Shown here in pieces: positions 34,042-35,950 of a stretch of 35,950 nucleotides of DNA; within the stretch, counting starts at the first letter, position 1; the number at the start of each line of letters is the position of its first letter. Position numbers and translations under genes: made by a program. Source of the stretch: an uncultured Alphaproteobacteria bacterium (lineage in GTDB: Bacteria; Pseudomonadota; Alphaproteobacteria; Methylaequorales; Methylaequoraceae); NCBI GenBank assembly GCA_902563305.1, contig CACEWP010000003.1:1-35950 (forward strand), in the 5' to 3' direction. Under the pieces are notes generated by a model that searched no databases, had not been told where the DNA came from, and saw nothing but the letters and a program-made list of their open reading frames with translations.

Positions 34042-34566
34042 GTGAAAAGTTTTTTTGTTATATTATTACTTTTTTTAAATTCCTGTACTAGTGAAATGAA
34101 TCTAAATAAATTTTCAAATATGAAACCAGAGTTTTCCTTAGAGGATTATTTTTCTGGTAAAACTGAAGCATGGGGATTGTTTCACGATAGATTTGGGAAC
34201 TTAAAAAGATCTTTCAAAGTCGATATTACTGGGACTTTGTCAGGAAATTTACTTACGCTTGACGAAAAGTTTTTATATGATGATGGAGAAGAAGATCAAA
34301 GAATATGGAAAATCAAGTTATTAGGTAATAAAAAGTATTCTGGAACCGCTGATGATGTTGTAGGTTCGGCTATTGGTGAAGCCAGTGGAAACGCACTTAA
34401 TTGGAAATATAAACTTAATTTGAAGATAAAGGATTCGACTGTTAAGGTAGATTTTGACGATTGGATGTTTTTGCAAGATAGAGGTATATTAATTAATCGA
34501 GCTGAGGTAAAAAAGTGGGGACTTAATGTTGGTGTTGTAACAATTACATTTTTAAAAATTAATTAA
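34042..34566 (+). CDS. DUF3833 lipoprotein
   Basis: The 174-residue product has a short lipoprotein signal ending in LNSC (cysteine near residue 15), so it should be anchored to a membrane in the periplasm. The mature part has the DUF3833 pattern: FSLEDYFSGKTEAWGLFHDR, FGNLKRSFKVDITG, LDEKFLYDDGEEDQRIWKI, and SAIGEASGNALNWKYKLNLK near residues 113-132, likely a lipocalin-like beta-barrel. It belongs to the same cluster as DUF1365 and the methyltransferase. The start is a GTG at 34042. Its stop and the convergent gene's stop share the four bases TTAA. Confidence 0.88.
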   Translation: MKSFFVILLLFLNSCTSEMNLNKFSNMKPEFSLEDYFSGKTEAWGLFHDRFGNLKRSFKVDITGTLSGNLLTLDEKFLYDDGEEDQRIWKIKLLGNKKYSGTADDVVGSAIGEASGNALNWKYKLNLKIKDSTVKVDFDDWMFLQDRGILINRAEVKKWGLNVGVVTITFLKIN

Positions 34567-34964
34567 TTATGCATTTTTTTAAAAATCGATCCAACAATAG
34601 GTAAATTAGAGTAAACATTTTTCCCACTATCCCAATAATCAATGTGTTTAATAATAAGATTCTTTTCTATCACCAACTCACTTACCCCATCAAAGTTTAT
34701 TTTCTTATTAGAAGATTGATATTGAAAATTCCATTTAATAAAAGTTAAATCTTTTTCTTCAAGTACATTTAAAATTCTGAATTTCGGATTTCTTATTTTC
34801 ACGAACATTTTCTTGAGAAATTCCCTAAAACTTTCTTTGCCTATTATTTTATTAAATGGATCAACAAAAATAAAATCTTCGTGCAAACAATTTATTAGAT
34901 TACAAATTGTAGAGGGTTTTAATTGCTCAAAAGATCTGACGTATTTTTTTGTAATAATTTTCAT
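34563..34964 (-). CDS. SnoaL/NTF2-like protein
   Basis: The 133-residue protein has the cone-shaped NTF2 fold pattern: an N-terminal helix pair (FEQLKPSTICNLINCLHEDFIFVDPFN, split around residues 13-39), then IIGKESFREFLKKMF, and strands with FIKWNFQYQSSNKKINFDGVSELV, ending IKHIDYWDSGKN. The FVDPF and DYWD motifs are typical of nuclear-transport-factor-2-like proteins in SDR/DUF1365/cyclopropane clusters. No reaction is proven. Its ATG overlaps the SDR stop as ATGA, so it is coupled to it. Confidence 0.85.
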   Translation of the reverse strand: MKIITKKYVRSFEQLKPSTICNLINCLHEDFIFVDPFNKIIGKESFREFLKKMFVKIRNPKFRILNVLEEKDLTFIKWNFQYQSSNKKINFDGVSELVIEKNLIIKHIDYWDSGKNVYSNLPIVGSIFKKMHN

Positions 34965-35716
34965 CCTGGTAGTTTAATAAACTTTTTAATTAGAAAGAAA
35001 TAAATCTTATATGGTAAAAAACTAATTAATTTCATTGGAATTAATAGTATCTTCGGAAAGTAGATTTCAAAGACATCTGAGTTAATTTTAGAGAAAATTA
35101 TTTTTGCTGCTTTTTCAGAACTCATTAAAAATGGCATAGGAAAAGTATTTTTGTCAGTCATTGGTGTTTTGATGAAACCTGGGTGAACAACCTGAACTTT
35201 TATATTGTATTGTTCTAACTCTATCTTTAAAGTTTCAGCTAAAAAAGTTAAACCTGATTTCGTTACTCCGTATAAACCAGCACCTGGCATGCCCCTATAT
35301 CCTGCAGGTGAAGATACAAACAAAATATGACCTTTATTTTTTTTTTTCATCATATTAACTATTATGGGGAGGCAATTGATGACACCTGTTAAATTAATAT
35401 CAATTACTTTCTTAGCGTTAGTTGGAGATATTTCTTGTAAGGAGCCAGGACTATAAATTGCTGCATTAAGTATTAATAAATCAACAAACTTAAATCTCTT
35501 GATTATTTTATTTGCAACCTTGTTTACCTCTTTCAAATTACTAACATCAAGTCTAAATGGAAATATTTTTTTATTGTTGTACTTTGAAACCTCTATAAGT
35601 TTTTCTTTCCTTCTTCCACTTATTATTACATCATACCCGCTATCACATAATTTTTTTGCTAGTTCTTTTCCAATACCTGTTCCACCTCCTGTAATCCAAA
35701 CTAAACCTTTATTCAT
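34961..35716 (-). CDS. Short-chain dehydrogenase/reductase
   Basis: The 251-residue classical SDR starts VWITGGGTGIGKELA (TGxxxGxG cofactor loop, residues 6-13), with SGRRKEK after the second strand suggesting NADP(H), NAA in LILNAAIYSPGS, the catalytic serine in LFVSSPAG and tyrosine-lysine in YGVTKSG, and PGFIKTPMT. The C-terminal 40 residues are hydrophobic and basic and may touch the membrane. Members in this cluster probably act on a lipid-derived ketone or alcohol; the substrate is unknown. It overlaps the upstream gene end by eight bases and the downstream gene by four. Confidence 0.92.
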   Translation of the reverse strand: MNKGLVWITGGGTGIGKELAKKLCDSGYDVIISGRRKEKLIEVSKYNNKKIFPFRLDVSNLKEVNKVANKIIKRFKFVDLLILNAAIYSPGSLQEISPTNAKKVIDINLTGVINCLPIIVNMMKKKNKGHILFVSSPAGYRGMPGAGLYGVTKSGLTFLAETLKIELEQYNIKVQVVHPGFIKTPMTDKNTFPMPFLMSSEKAAKIIFSKINSDVFEIYFPKILLIPMKLISFLPYKIYFFLIKKFIKLPG

Positions 35717-35950
35717 TAATATCGAAGTCCTTTAAAAAGTACTCTATTGTACTTCCGTCTTTATAGAATATCATTTTAACCCATTGAGAGTTTTCATACC
35801 AAATATCAATATCAACATCATCCCCAGTAAATTCTTTGCCAGTCAACTTAAAATGTTCAGCCAAAATTTTTTTATCATAAATATTTTCTTCCCCTAAGTA
35901 ATCAATCTTGAAGTCTATAAAAGTGCAGTCCTGAGTATTTAAAACTATTT
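35709..35950 (-). CDS. DUF6134-like protein, 5' end outside window
   Basis: The minus strand is open from the right edge to a TAA at 35711-35709, giving the last 79 residues of a protein. The ending shows LGEENIYDKKILAEHFKLTG, then DVDIDIWYENSQWVKMIFYK (in part) and a closing GSTIEYFL strand. Alternating beta-strands with a WY-x5-WVKM pattern resemble the C-terminus of DUF6134 proteins, which have signal peptides and sit near SDR, DUF1365 and cyclopropane genes. The start, signal and N-terminal half are outside the window, so the family name is tentative. It overlaps the SDR start by eight bases and is probably cotranscribed with it. Confidence 0.65.
   Translation of the reverse strand, partial: IVLNTQDCTFIDFKIDYLGEENIYDKKILAEHFKLTGKEFTGDDVDIDIWYENSQWVKMIFYKDGSTIEYFLKDFDINE

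Noticed and set aside
1-35950. tRNA, rRNA, insertion sequence or prophage genes
   Set aside because: I looked for cloverleaf-like segments, conserved rRNA stretches, transposase and integrase motifs and saw none; nearly all bases are accounted for by genes.

Overview
The window is a tightly packed, A+T-rich chromosome segment, most likely from a streamlined, probably marine, alphaproteobacterium. Three gene neighbourhoods point there. They are the DUF1674–rsmB–heparinase–purH block, the tsaD–gpsA–YciI block divergent from hemC, and hemC–hemD–Mic60–HemY. The last puts an alphaproteobacterial mitofilin homologue beside heme genes. Genes abut or overlap by a few bases, and about a quarter of the starts are GTG or TTG. 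Only one gap exceeds 100 bases. No rRNA, tRNA, CRISPR array, insertion sequence or prophage was seen. The lineage is an inference from gene order and composition, not from a marker phylogeny.

Layout. Positions 1-6573 hold the 3' part of a giant surface exoprotein made of about 26 YDG-type repeats of roughly 82 residues; its true start lies left of the window. A UMF1/Atg22-like transporter follows (6588-7805). From 7795 to 12159 the minus strand reads polyprenyl-phosphate sugar transferase, WbpM/CapD-like dehydratase, purH. A UDP-N-acetylhexosamine dehydrogenase (tviB/wbpO type) diverges from it. Then come heparinase II/III and rsmB (minus), a 44-residue DUF1674/SDHAF4 gene at 16397-16531 (plus), acs, a YciI-like protein, gpsA and tsaD (minus), and hemC, hemD, Mic60 and HemY (plus).

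Positions 24757-29117 carry an AlkA-like DNA glycosylase and a lipid A or envelope-glycan group: LAB_N membrane protein and GT2 on minus, ArnT-like GT-C, PAP2 phosphatase and a small secreted four-cysteine protein on plus. The main non-coding region (29118-29538) holds a candidate 57-residue gene, a strong hairpin terminator and a 12-bp inverted repeat.

From 29539 to the right edge is a lipid-modification cluster. On plus are an FAD oxidoreductase, DUF1365, a cyclopropane-synthase-family methyltransferase, a GPH-type transporter and a DUF3833 lipoprotein. Convergent on minus are an SnoaL/NTF2-like protein, an SDR and the end of a DUF6134-like gene. Comparable sets sit in SigE–ChrR (singlet-oxygen) regulons of other proteobacteria, but no sigE, chrR or photolyase gene is visible here.

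The most interesting points are the adhesin's higher-order repeat and terminal cysteine pair, the variant active site of the cyclopropane-synthase relative, the uncharacterised secreted four-cysteine protein, the structured intergenic region, and the O-antigen-initiation triad placed inside a conserved housekeeping block.
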